Shown one piece after another: positions 1 to 6,020 of a DNA stretch of 18,233 nucleotides. How positions within the stretch are numbered: position 1 is the first letter of the stretch; each line of letters starts with the position of its first letter. The translations under genes and the position numbers were made by a program. Origin of the DNA: DASYML01 sp036399835 (GTDB lineage: Bacteria; Acidobacteriota; Blastocatellia; Pyrinomonadales; Pyrinomonadaceae). The stretch is taken from the NCBI GenBank assembly GCA_036399835.1, contig DASWMI010000161.1:1-18233 (forward strand). The letters run 5' to 3'. The notes beneath the pieces are model-generated. The model saw only the letters and a list, made by a program, of their open reading frames with translations, was not told the DNA's origin and did not search any database.

Positions 1-396
1 CTGGAAGGCGCTGCGCGCGTCGTCGGGCAGCATCATGAGAGATGGGACGGCACTGGCTATCCGCTCGGGCTGCGCGGCGAAGAGATAGACCTTAACGCGA
101 GAATCTTTCAGGTGGCGGATGCCTTCGATGCCATCACCAGCAATCGCGTCTATCGTTCGGGCAAATCTTATGAGAAAGCTTCCGAGGAATTAAGGCTCAA
201 CGCGGGAGAGCAGTTTGACCCACTTGTCGTCGCGGCCTTTGATCGCATCCCGCCTGAAGAATGGGAGCAACTACGGCTGGAAAACGCGAGCAGGGAAGAG
301 AAGCCTGCGCCGCGCAGATTTAGTGTGGAGACGAAAAGCCAGGGTGAGGCCGTCCGCCGTATGCTCGCAGCCGAAACCGCACAGGCCATCGCCTGA
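1..396 (+). CDS. HD-GYP domain protein, C-terminal part (cyclic-di-GMP phosphodiesterase type)
   Basis: The reading frame is open from base 1 and ends at a TGA, so only the last 131 codons are present and the start lies outside the window. Near the left edge it reads HHERWDGTGYP, the HHExxDGxGYP signature of HD-GYP domains. It continues with VADAFDAITSNRVYR and GEQFDPLVVAAF, the usual end of the fold. HD-GYP proteins hydrolyse cyclic di-GMP in the cytoplasm, often as RpfG-like response regulators with an N-terminal REC domain. Whether a REC is present cannot be seen here, nor can the metal-binding HD pair. A charged tail of about 50 residues follows the domain. The gene converges on the CAP gene with a 75-bp gap that holds no convincing terminator. 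Assignment to the family is firm; catalytic activity is inferred. Confidence 0.9.
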   Translation: MEGAARVVGQHHERWDGTGYPLGLRGEEIDLNARIFQVADAFDAITSNRVYRSGKSYEKASEELRLNAGEQFDPLVVAAFDRIPPEEWEQLRLENASREEKPAPRRFSVETKSQGEAVRRMLAAETAQAIA

Positions 397-471
397 CAGC
401 GCGCCGTTGAGAGTCAACCTGGCTTTCCAGCCGCTGACGGGTCTGGACCAAAAGATTAAGGCGCGAGTAAA

Positions 472-1206
472 TCAGAACTTTCGAGCGGCGGGCTTGCCAG
501 TCTCGCTCGGGCCTTGAGCTTGAGAGCCTTGCGCGCCGCCGGACTTTTCCGCGAAGCCTCCGGCAAATGTATTGACGCACATCGTGCCGTAGTTCGAGCG
601 CTCGCCGAGGGCTATGCCCATCGCCGAGAAATTCTGGCTGAAGATGTTGAGGCGATGACCGCGCGTCGGGTTGCCGTCGTCTATAATCCAGCCCATCACA
701 GTGTCTCTGGCCGTGCTGCTGCCATAGACGATATTCTCGCCGACAGTTTTCTGCCAGTTGCCGTAACGGTTGAGCCTCTCTTCAGGAATGCTCCCGTCGC
801 TTCCCTTGTGGCCCGTGCTGCCCGTCTTGCCTAAATCTTTGAGATGGTCTTTGGCCGCCAGGCACATGCCCTGATAGACGCTGAAGGGCTGAAGCGGTTT
901 GAGCGAGCGCACATACTGGATGGCCTCTTCGATGGCGGTCTCGCCCTCCATTGTGACTTCCACAGGCTGCCCGGGCCGCCTGATCTCCTTGCCGGCATAA
1001 TATTTCCTGAGCTGCTCAAGATAAGCGACATACTGCGCAGGGTTAGAGCGAGCCAGATTTATCTCGCTGATAATCTCTCGCTCCTGCGGCAGTAGAAAGC
1101 TGGCCTCCTGCGATTGCTTCGTCTGTGCCTGTAATGTTGCGGCGGCGGCCATCAAGATTAAGAAAGAGCAGAATAGGGGAGCGAAGCGCATACTTCGATG
1201 CTGCAT
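472..1206 (-). CDS. Secreted CAP (SCP/PR-1-like) domain protein
   Basis: This 244-aa protein has a classic signal peptide: basic MQHRSMRF, a hydrophobic core to about residue 24, and a likely cleavage near LQAQ (25-28). It should be exported. The CAP fold is shown by TGHKGSDGS (H133), KTVGENIVYG (GENI, E157) and GHRLNIFSQNFSAMGIAL (H184), matching the two His and one Glu of the CAP cavity. The region between the first helix and H133 is longer than in small CAP proteins. Bacterial CAP proteins are extracellular, and most have no proven biochemical role. I chose ATG at 1206 over an in-frame TTG at 1224 because GGAGG lies 8 nt upstream of the ATG and inside the longer reading frame. The C-terminal 25 residues are Gly/Gln/Ser/Pro-rich and look disordered. 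It is convergent with the HD-GYP gene and divergent from the next gene. Confidence 0.88.
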   Translation of the reverse strand: MQHRSMRFAPLFCSFLILMAAAATLQAQTKQSQEASFLLPQEREIISEINLARSNPAQYVAYLEQLRKYYAGKEIRRPGQPVEVTMEGETAIEEAIQYVRSLKPLQPFSVYQGMCLAAKDHLKDLGKTGSTGHKGSDGSIPEERLNRYGNWQKTVGENIVYGSSTARDTVMGWIIDDGNPTRGHRLNIFSQNFSAMGIALGERSNYGTMCVNTFAGGFAEKSGGAQGSQAQGPSETGKPAARKF

Positions 1207-1214
1207 TGGGGGAA

Positions 1215-1219
1215 CCTCC
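1215..1219 (-). promoter_or_regulatory. Ribosome binding site of the CAP gene (decides the start)
   Basis: GGAGG on the minus strand lies 8 nt before the ATG at 1206. It would fall inside the coding sequence if the TTG at 1224 were used, so it favours the ATG. Confidence 0.7.
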
Positions 1220-1272
1220 GTCAATGTCTCAAGGGAATCAAAACCAGCGAGGACTGCCTGAAGCAGACGACA

Positions 1273-1302
1273 TATCTACAGTAGTTCCGAGGCTTGAGTC
1301 AA
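1273..1302 (-). promoter_or_regulatory. Candidate sigma70 promoter for the CAP gene
   Basis: On the minus strand, TTGACT (1302-1297) is followed after 18 bp by TAGATA (1278-1273). The -35 box is good, the -10 box is poor (3 of 6), and the spacing is slightly long. It sits about 70 bp upstream of the CAP start codon, and its -35 box lies inside a perfect short palindrome. Confidence 0.4.
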
Positions 1303-1304
1303 GC
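1292..1304. repeat. Perfect 13-bp palindrome in the divergent promoter region
   Basis: GCTTGA-G-TCAAGC is a perfect 6-bp inverted repeat around one base. It overlaps the putative -35 box of the leftward gene and lies about 40 bp upstream of the rightward promoter. That placement would suit a dimeric regulator's operator, but a 13-bp palindrome can also occur by chance. Confidence 0.35.
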
Positions 1305-1340
1305 TGCGCACAGGCTTTTCTGCTTTATCAAGCCTCGATG

Positions 1341-1368
1341 TTTACATTTTTAAAGCAATCGTTATAAT
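1341..1368 (+). promoter_or_regulatory. Sigma70-type promoter for the QR-motif protein gene
   Basis: TTTACA (1341-1346) and a perfect TATAAT (1363-1368) are separated by 16 bp. Transcription should start near 1375, giving a leader of about 50 nt. The surrounding bases are AT-rich compared with the window. The downstream gene has an AAAAGGTG ribosome binding site at 1417-1424, just before its ATG at 1428. Confidence 0.75.
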
Positions 1369-1427
1369 CGGGAAGCTCTATCCTGAAACTATCTGGCCCG
1401 AATCAACCCGAATTCAAAAGGTGAAAA

Positions 1428-2786
1428 ATGAATAAGCCCGCAAACCTTTCATCCAGGCAACATTCTGTTAAATCTCAACAAAGCATAGAGCGCGCAACCG
1501 CACAGCCTACAGGCAGACCGGGTTGGCAGGCAAAGCCCGTCAGCCAACCATCTCACATCTTTTCTGCCGGCCCCCCGACGCGTCAGCTTCAACGTGGTCC
1601 ACAAATATTAAAAGCCGGCGCGCAGGTCCAAACGCGTTCAAGCCTGGTCCAGCGCAAGAGTCTTCCGGCAGCGCCGCCCGCATACAGGCCACAGCCGACG
1701 CCCAAGGTCTTACAGCTCAAGACCGCCGCTCCGAATCAAGGCTCTCGTCCGGCGCTGCCCGCAGCGGCGAAAGGGCATCGCCAGCCTGCTACGCAGCCCG
1801 CCCGCCCGCCGGTTGTTCCGGCGACGCCCGGACTGCAATCCGCCCGGAAAGTCTTGCAGGCGAAGATGGCTTATCAACAAAAGCCTGCCGCGCACACTCC
1901 CCTTGCTCGACAGGCGCAGGGCGCGCAGTCAGGCTCTCGCGTGGCGAACAACAGAGGCCCTGTGGTCCAGCGCCAGACAAACCAGACGGCGCGACAGGAT
2001 GGCCCGCGCAATCTTAATGGAAGGACTGCTACCGCTCATGCCAATCCGTGCCTGAGACAGGGCGTGATGTGCTCTCCGGTCATCCAGCGCACAGTTGATA
2101 CGGACATCCAGAACGCGACGGAGGCTTTGGATAACACGAAGCTGTATCAGGAAAGCGTGATGAAGGGCCTGGACAAGTACACGAAGGTGATGAAGGAGCT
2201 GGATACTTCGGAAAATGAGCAGTATGAGAGCATCGCGGCAAAGATGGCGAGCGGATTGAAAGCCTGGGCGCAGAACTATTTCAACAAATCGCAGGCTTAT
2301 CTCTACGAAGGCCAGAAGGCGGCGGATTTCACCAGGACCAACATGGGCCAATTCAGTTTCGGCATCCTCGGTGTTGATACGGACAAGAACCCGGACCTGG
2401 AAGTTCACACCCTCAGTGAGAAGCAGGGATGGGCGAGCAGCGCCGTCGAGTTTAAGGCTTCCACGACGGGAAACTACGCGTCCGTTGACAAGCTTCTCGG
2501 CGAGGGTCTGGAACAGCTCAAAAAGCGCGAGTTGCACGGAGATGAGTTCCAGCAAAAATTCTCCAAGCTCCTGCTGACGATCCACAACGATAATGCGGAA
2601 AATATGTACCCGCTGTCTCCGACCGAGTTTGAAAGGCGTTACGCGGGGATTGTGGGGGATGTGGATTGGAATTTTGAATTGCGTTACAGGATAGACCAGA
2701 AGGTCAAGAAGCTGGCCTTTAAGACTCCTGTCGAGATTCGTCTTGAGCATAAGGGCAAACGATATGCGACCGTTCTCTTCAAATAA
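1428..2786 (+). CDS. QR-motif protein with disordered N-terminus and possible PD-(D/E)XK nuclease-type toxin domain
   Basis: I do not recognise a named family. Residues 1-220 are Pro/Gln/Ala/Arg-rich and look disordered. They carry a recurring short motif of two hydrophobic residues, Gln, then a basic or small residue: QLQR (53-56), LVQRK (73-77), VLQLK (94-98), VLQAK (142-146), VVQR (179-182) and VIQR (218-221). Such VQR/VIQR motifs are familiar from the N-terminal regions of DUF4157-type and injection-system-associated effector proteins, but the DUF4157 HExxH motif is absent. Residues 225-300 are helical and charged. Residues 310-452 form a compact alpha/beta region with NPDLEVHTL (321-329), then AVEFKAS (339-345) and a helix containing EQLKKRE. 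The D/E...ExK spacing resembles a restriction-endonuclease-fold toxin. No signal peptide is visible and no obvious immunity gene follows. tldD starts 104 bp downstream on the same strand. That this is a real gene is likely; toxin function is an inference. Confidence 0.75.
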   Translation: MNKPANLSSRQHSVKSQQSIERATAQPTGRPGWQAKPVSQPSHIFSAGPPTRQLQRGPQILKAGAQVQTRSSLVQRKSLPAAPPAYRPQPTPKVLQLKTAAPNQGSRPALPAAAKGHRQPATQPARPPVVPATPGLQSARKVLQAKMAYQQKPAAHTPLARQAQGAQSGSRVANNRGPVVQRQTNQTARQDGPRNLNGRTATAHANPCLRQGVMCSPVIQRTVDTDIQNATEALDNTKLYQESVMKGLDKYTKVMKELDTSENEQYESIAAKMASGLKAWAQNYFNKSQAYLYEGQKAADFTRTNMGQFSFGILGVDTDKNPDLEVHTLSEKQGWASSAVEFKASTTGNYASVDKLLGEGLEQLKKRELHGDEFQQKFSKLLLTIHNDNAENMYPLSPTEFERRYAGIVGDVDWNFELRYRIDQKVKKLAFKTPVEIRLEHKGKRYATVLFK

Positions 2787-2890
2787 ACGGCATTCAGTCT
2801 GTGCGCGGCGGCAGCTTTTCGTCACGGGCCGTCTCTGGTCCCGGGTTCGGTCAATGTCCCTCTGTTCATATCAATAAATGAGGTCTTCGC

Positions 2891-4462
2891 ATGGCAACTC
2901 GACGCGATTTTCTGAAAACAGCGAGCCTGGCTCTCGGCGTCAGCTCGCTCCCCTCATGGGTCTTTGACTTAGAGACGCTTTCGTCCAGCGTCTTTGAAGT
3001 CAATAAGGCGAGGCTGGCGGACATCGCGCTCTCGACCGCCAAAAGGCTCGGCGCTGCTTACGCGGACATACGTCTCAATCGTTATCGCTTTGAATCCGTC
3101 ACGACGCGCGAGCAGCAGGTCCAGAACGTCTCGCGCACACAGAGCTTCGGGTTCGGCGTGCGCGTCCTCTTCAAGGGCACGTGGGGCTTTGCCGCGAGCC
3201 GTCTGGTGACGCCCGAGGAAGTCAGGCGCGTGACAGAGGAGGCCGTAGAGATTGCGCGGGCCAACTCTGCCTACACGCGCAAGCCCGTCCGGCTCGCCCC
3301 CGCGCCGAAGGTCACGACGAGCTGGCGGAGCGCCTTTGAGAAAGACCCCTTCGATGTTCCGATTGATGACAAGATACAGTTTCTTCTCAAGCTCAACGAG
3401 ATGGCGATGAAGACGGAGGGCGTCAGTTTCGTTAACTCTTCTATGCTCTGGGTCAACGAGCAGAAGTTTCTGGCGACCTCTGACGGCTCGCGTATCGAAC
3501 AGTATCTGATACGCGGCTTTCCCAGCTTCAACGTCACCGCCGTCAATCGCGGGACGGGAGACTTTCAATCGCGCACCTCTTTCGGTGGTCCACAGGCGCT
3601 CGGCTATGAATACATGGAGAAGTATCCCTGGATGACCGAGGCGCAGGCGGCGGGCGAAGAGGCTGTCGCCAAGCTCAAGGCGAAATCTGTAGAGGCTGGC
3701 AAGTATGATCTGGTCCTGCATCCTTCGCATCTCTGGTTGACGGTCCACGAATCTGTGGGCCACCCGACAGAGCTTGACCGCGCTCTCTGGTGGGAGGCCA
3801 ACTACGCTGGCACAAGCTTCCTCACGCCCGAAAAGACAGGCAAGCTGAAATTCGGCTCGCCTCTCATCAACTTCTTCGCGGACCGCACGCAGCCGACGGG
3901 GCTGGCGACTGTCGGTTACGACGACGAAGGCGTCCCCGGTCAGAAATGGTATCTCGTCAAGCAGGGCACTTTTGTTGACTGGCAGACGACGCGCGATCTC
4001 GCGCCTCTCATCGGCAGAAAGAACTCTTACGGCTGCCTGCACGCGGACTCATGGGGCAGCCCGCCCTTCCCGCGCATGCCCAACGTCTCGCTTGAGCCTG
4101 CCTCTGGCAATGTCTCGCTCGACGACCTCATCGGCGGCGTGGACAAAGGCATACTGATTTACGGCAATGGCAGCTATTCGATAGACCAGCAGCGTTACAA
4201 CTTTCAGTTCGGCGGCCAGACTTTCTGGGAGATTAAGAACGGCAAGCTCGCAGGGATGCTCCGCGACGTGGCCTATCAATCGCGCACGACCGATTTCTGG
4301 GGCGCTTGCGACGGACTCGGAGGACAGGCGACCTATCAGCTCGGCGGCAGCTTTAGCGACGGCAAGGGCGAGCCGACGCAGCTCAACGCCGTCAGCCACG
4401 GCTGCCCCATCGCGCGCTTTCGCGGCATCAACGTGCTCAATACAGCCGTCCGCCGTTCATAA
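2891..4462 (+). CDS. tldD: TldD-family zinc metallopeptidase with Tat signal
   Basis: This 523-aa protein is somewhat longer than a cytoplasmic TldD. The extra length is an N-terminal twin-arginine leader (TRRDFLKTASLALGVSSLP), which predicts folded export by Tat. The zinc site HESVGH (286-291) is the HExxxH motif of the family. C473, in GACDGLGGQ, aligns by context with the third, cysteine ligand described for E. coli TldD; this alignment was made by eye. TldD acts with TldE as a peptidase on unstructured peptides, known in E. coli for microcin B17 maturation and CcdA antitoxin degradation. The start is supported by GAGGT 6 nt upstream. tldE follows after 119 bp. The upstream neighbour encodes a protein with a long disordered region, a plausible but unproven substrate. 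Confidence 0.93.
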   Translation: MATRRDFLKTASLALGVSSLPSWVFDLETLSSSVFEVNKARLADIALSTAKRLGAAYADIRLNRYRFESVTTREQQVQNVSRTQSFGFGVRVLFKGTWGFAASRLVTPEEVRRVTEEAVEIARANSAYTRKPVRLAPAPKVTTSWRSAFEKDPFDVPIDDKIQFLLKLNEMAMKTEGVSFVNSSMLWVNEQKFLATSDGSRIEQYLIRGFPSFNVTAVNRGTGDFQSRTSFGGPQALGYEYMEKYPWMTEAQAAGEEAVAKLKAKSVEAGKYDLVLHPSHLWLTVHESVGHPTELDRALWWEANYAGTSFLTPEKTGKLKFGSPLINFFADRTQPTGLATVGYDDEGVPGQKWYLVKQGTFVDWQTTRDLAPLIGRKNSYGCLHADSWGSPPFPRMPNVSLEPASGNVSLDDLIGGVDKGILIYGNGSYSIDQQRYNFQFGGQTFWEIKNGKLAGMLRDVAYQSRTTDFWGACDGLGGQATYQLGGSFSDGKGEPTQLNAVSHGCPIARFRGINVLNTAVRRS

Positions 4463-4473
4463 GAAGAAACGCG

Positions 4474-4533
4474 AATCGTCAAGAGTCAATCATCAAGAGA
4501 GAAAGGCTATTCTTCGATTAACGATTGACGATT
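4474..4533. repeat. Inverted repeat in the tldD-tldE gap
   Basis: AATCGTCAA (4474-4482) is perfectly inverted as TTGACGATT (4525-4533) across 42 nt. The right arm lies in a stutter of the unit ACGATTG/CGATTGA. There is no T-run, so it is not an obvious terminator. It may be a processing or stability element, or a small intergenic repeat found elsewhere in the genome. Confidence 0.45.
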
Positions 4534-4581
4534 GAGGCTCAAGCGTAACTTATCAACGCGTTTTAGAGGAGAGGCTTTCAG

Positions 4582-5931
4582 ATGTTACTCAGCGAAAAAG
4601 AGGCCCGGACCATCACGGAGAAGCTGCTTGGTTATACGAAGGCTGACGACGCGATTGTCAGCGTCACGAGCGAGACCTACTCGCAACAGCGTTTCGCCGC
4701 CAATGCCTTTCAGACCAACGGGCGGCGCGAGAACGCTACGGCCAACGTCACCGTCTGGATAGATAAAAAGCGCGGCGCGGCCTCGACCAATGATTTCGAG
4801 GAAGCTTCTCTGCGCGCGACAGCCGAAGAGGCTGAGCGGCTCGCGCGCATCTCGCCCGTTGACCGCGAATACATGCCTACGCTCAGCTTGCAGACCTACA
4901 AGCCCACAGGAGGCTACGCCGAAGCCACAGCCAACATCTCTTTAACCGACCGCGCGCGGGCCATCGCGGAGATTATCTCCGCCTCCGAAAAGGCCGGCGT
5001 CGTCAGCGCGGGCTTTCACCAGGCACAGGCCAGCGCGGGCGCGACCGCAACCAGAAACGGCAACTTCGATTACGAGCGGACCAGCCTCGTCAGTCTAGGC
5101 ATGACCGCGCGCACGCCCGACGGGACTTCCAGCGGCTACTTCCTGCGCAACCACTTCGACGTAACCAAGCTCGACACGCAGCGCATTGCACGCGAAGCTA
5201 TCCGCCGCGCGCTCGAAGGACGCAACGCGCGCACGCTCGAAGCCGGAACATATCCTGTCATCCTCGAAGCACAGGCCGTCGCGGACCTGCTCTCCTTTTT
5301 CGCCTTCGGTTTCGACGCCAGGGGCGCAGAAGAAGGCCGCAGCGCATACTCTCTGCCCGGAGGCCGCACGCGTCTCGGCGAGAAGATTTTCGACGAGCGC
5401 CTGAGCATCCTCAGCGACCCATGGCGCGTAGAGTTGCCCGGCTCGCAATCCGCGCAGGCTGGTCTGCCCTCGCAGGTCGTCTATCTGGTCCGCAACGGTA
5501 CGCTTGAAAACCTCTCCTACTCGCGCTACTGGGCACAGCAGAAGGGCAAGCAGCCGACGCCTGGTCCAGTCAACACCATCATGGAATCGAGCGCGCAGCC
5601 CGCGACCGAAGAAGAGATGATCCGCACCATGACGCGCGGCCTGCTCGTCAGCCGCTTCTGGTACATACGCACGGTTGACCCGCGCACACAGACCCTCACG
5701 GGCCTCACGCGCGACGGCGTCTGGTATATAGAGAACGGCAAGATTCAATACCCTGTGCGCAATTTCCGTTTCAACCAGAGCCTGATACAGATGCTCGCGC
5801 CCGGCAACGTCGAGATGATCGGCGCGCCTGAACGCGTCGGCGGCAGCGAGAATCAGGGCGGCAGCGCTTCGCTCCTGCCCGCGCTCAAGCTCAAGAGCTT
5901 CAACTTCACCTCGCAGTCAGAGGCCGTGTAA
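4582..5931 (+). CDS. tldE: TldE/PmbA-type non-catalytic partner of TldD
   Basis: This 449-aa protein belongs to the TldD/PmbA fold and is close to the usual TldE length. Where TldD carries HExxxH, this protein reads LLSFFAFGFDA (236-246), so it lacks zinc ligands, as TldE does. In E. coli the active enzyme is a TldD-TldE heterodimer in which only TldD binds zinc, and the pairing here fits. No signal peptide is visible: it begins MLLSEKEARTITEKLL. This is odd beside a Tat-tagged TldD. A strong Shine-Dalgarno stretch, AGAGGAGAGG (4565-4574), sits 7 nt before the ATG. The two genes are probably co-transcribed despite the 119-bp gap. Confidence 0.92.
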   Translation: MLLSEKEARTITEKLLGYTKADDAIVSVTSETYSQQRFAANAFQTNGRRENATANVTVWIDKKRGAASTNDFEEASLRATAEEAERLARISPVDREYMPTLSLQTYKPTGGYAEATANISLTDRARAIAEIISASEKAGVVSAGFHQAQASAGATATRNGNFDYERTSLVSLGMTARTPDGTSSGYFLRNHFDVTKLDTQRIAREAIRRALEGRNARTLEAGTYPVILEAQAVADLLSFFAFGFDARGAEEGRSAYSLPGGRTRLGEKIFDERLSILSDPWRVELPGSQSAQAGLPSQVVYLVRNGTLENLSYSRYWAQQKGKQPTPGPVNTIMESSAQPATEEEMIRTMTRGLLVSRFWYIRTVDPRTQTLTGLTRDGVWYIENGKIQYPVRNFRFNQSLIQMLAPGNVEMIGAPERVGGSENQGGSASLLPALKLKSFNFTSQSEAV

Positions 5932-5933
5932 GA

Positions 5934-5983
5934 ACAGGCGCTTAAAGACACAGCCTGTGGCAGCCTCTTTGATTGTCGGCTGC
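5934..5983. other. Two tandem hairpins after tldE
   Basis: ACAGGC (5934-5939) pairs with GCCTGT (5953-5958), and GCAGCC (5960-5965) pairs with GGCTGC (5978-5983). Two 6-bp stems thus sit back to back between the tldE stop and the next ribosome binding site. Neither has a following T-run. They could give partial termination or RNA stabilisation between tldE and the SIR2 gene. Confidence 0.4.
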
Positions 5984-6008
5984 GCTATTCGCCACTCGGC
6001 CTTGAGTG

Positions 6009-6014
6009 AAGGAG
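6009..6014 (+). promoter_or_regulatory. Ribosome binding site of the DUF4062-SIR2 gene (decides the start)
   Basis: AAGGAG lies 6 nt before ATG 6021. An in-frame GTG at 6006 would place this site inside the gene, so ATG 6021 is preferred. Confidence 0.75.
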
Positions 6015-6020
6015 AAAGCC

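Noticed and set aside
409..421. Possible terminator between the convergent HD-GYP and CAP genes
   Set aside because: GTTGA/TCAAC is only a 5-bp stem with a 3-nt loop and no T-run; too weak to call.
1523..2017. 164-residue frame overlapping the N-terminal half of the QR-motif protein
   Set aside because: It has no ribosome binding site, lies wholly inside the better-supported frame, and its Arg/Ser/Ala-rich composition is typical of an out-of-frame reading.
2787..2890. Promoter or small gene ahead of tldD
   Set aside because: No clear -35/-10 pair and no small ORF with a ribosome binding site apart from that of tldD itself.
2969..4042. 357-residue minus-strand frame within tldD
   Set aside because: It lies fully opposite a clear TldD with all family motifs, and its translation shows no recognisable domain.
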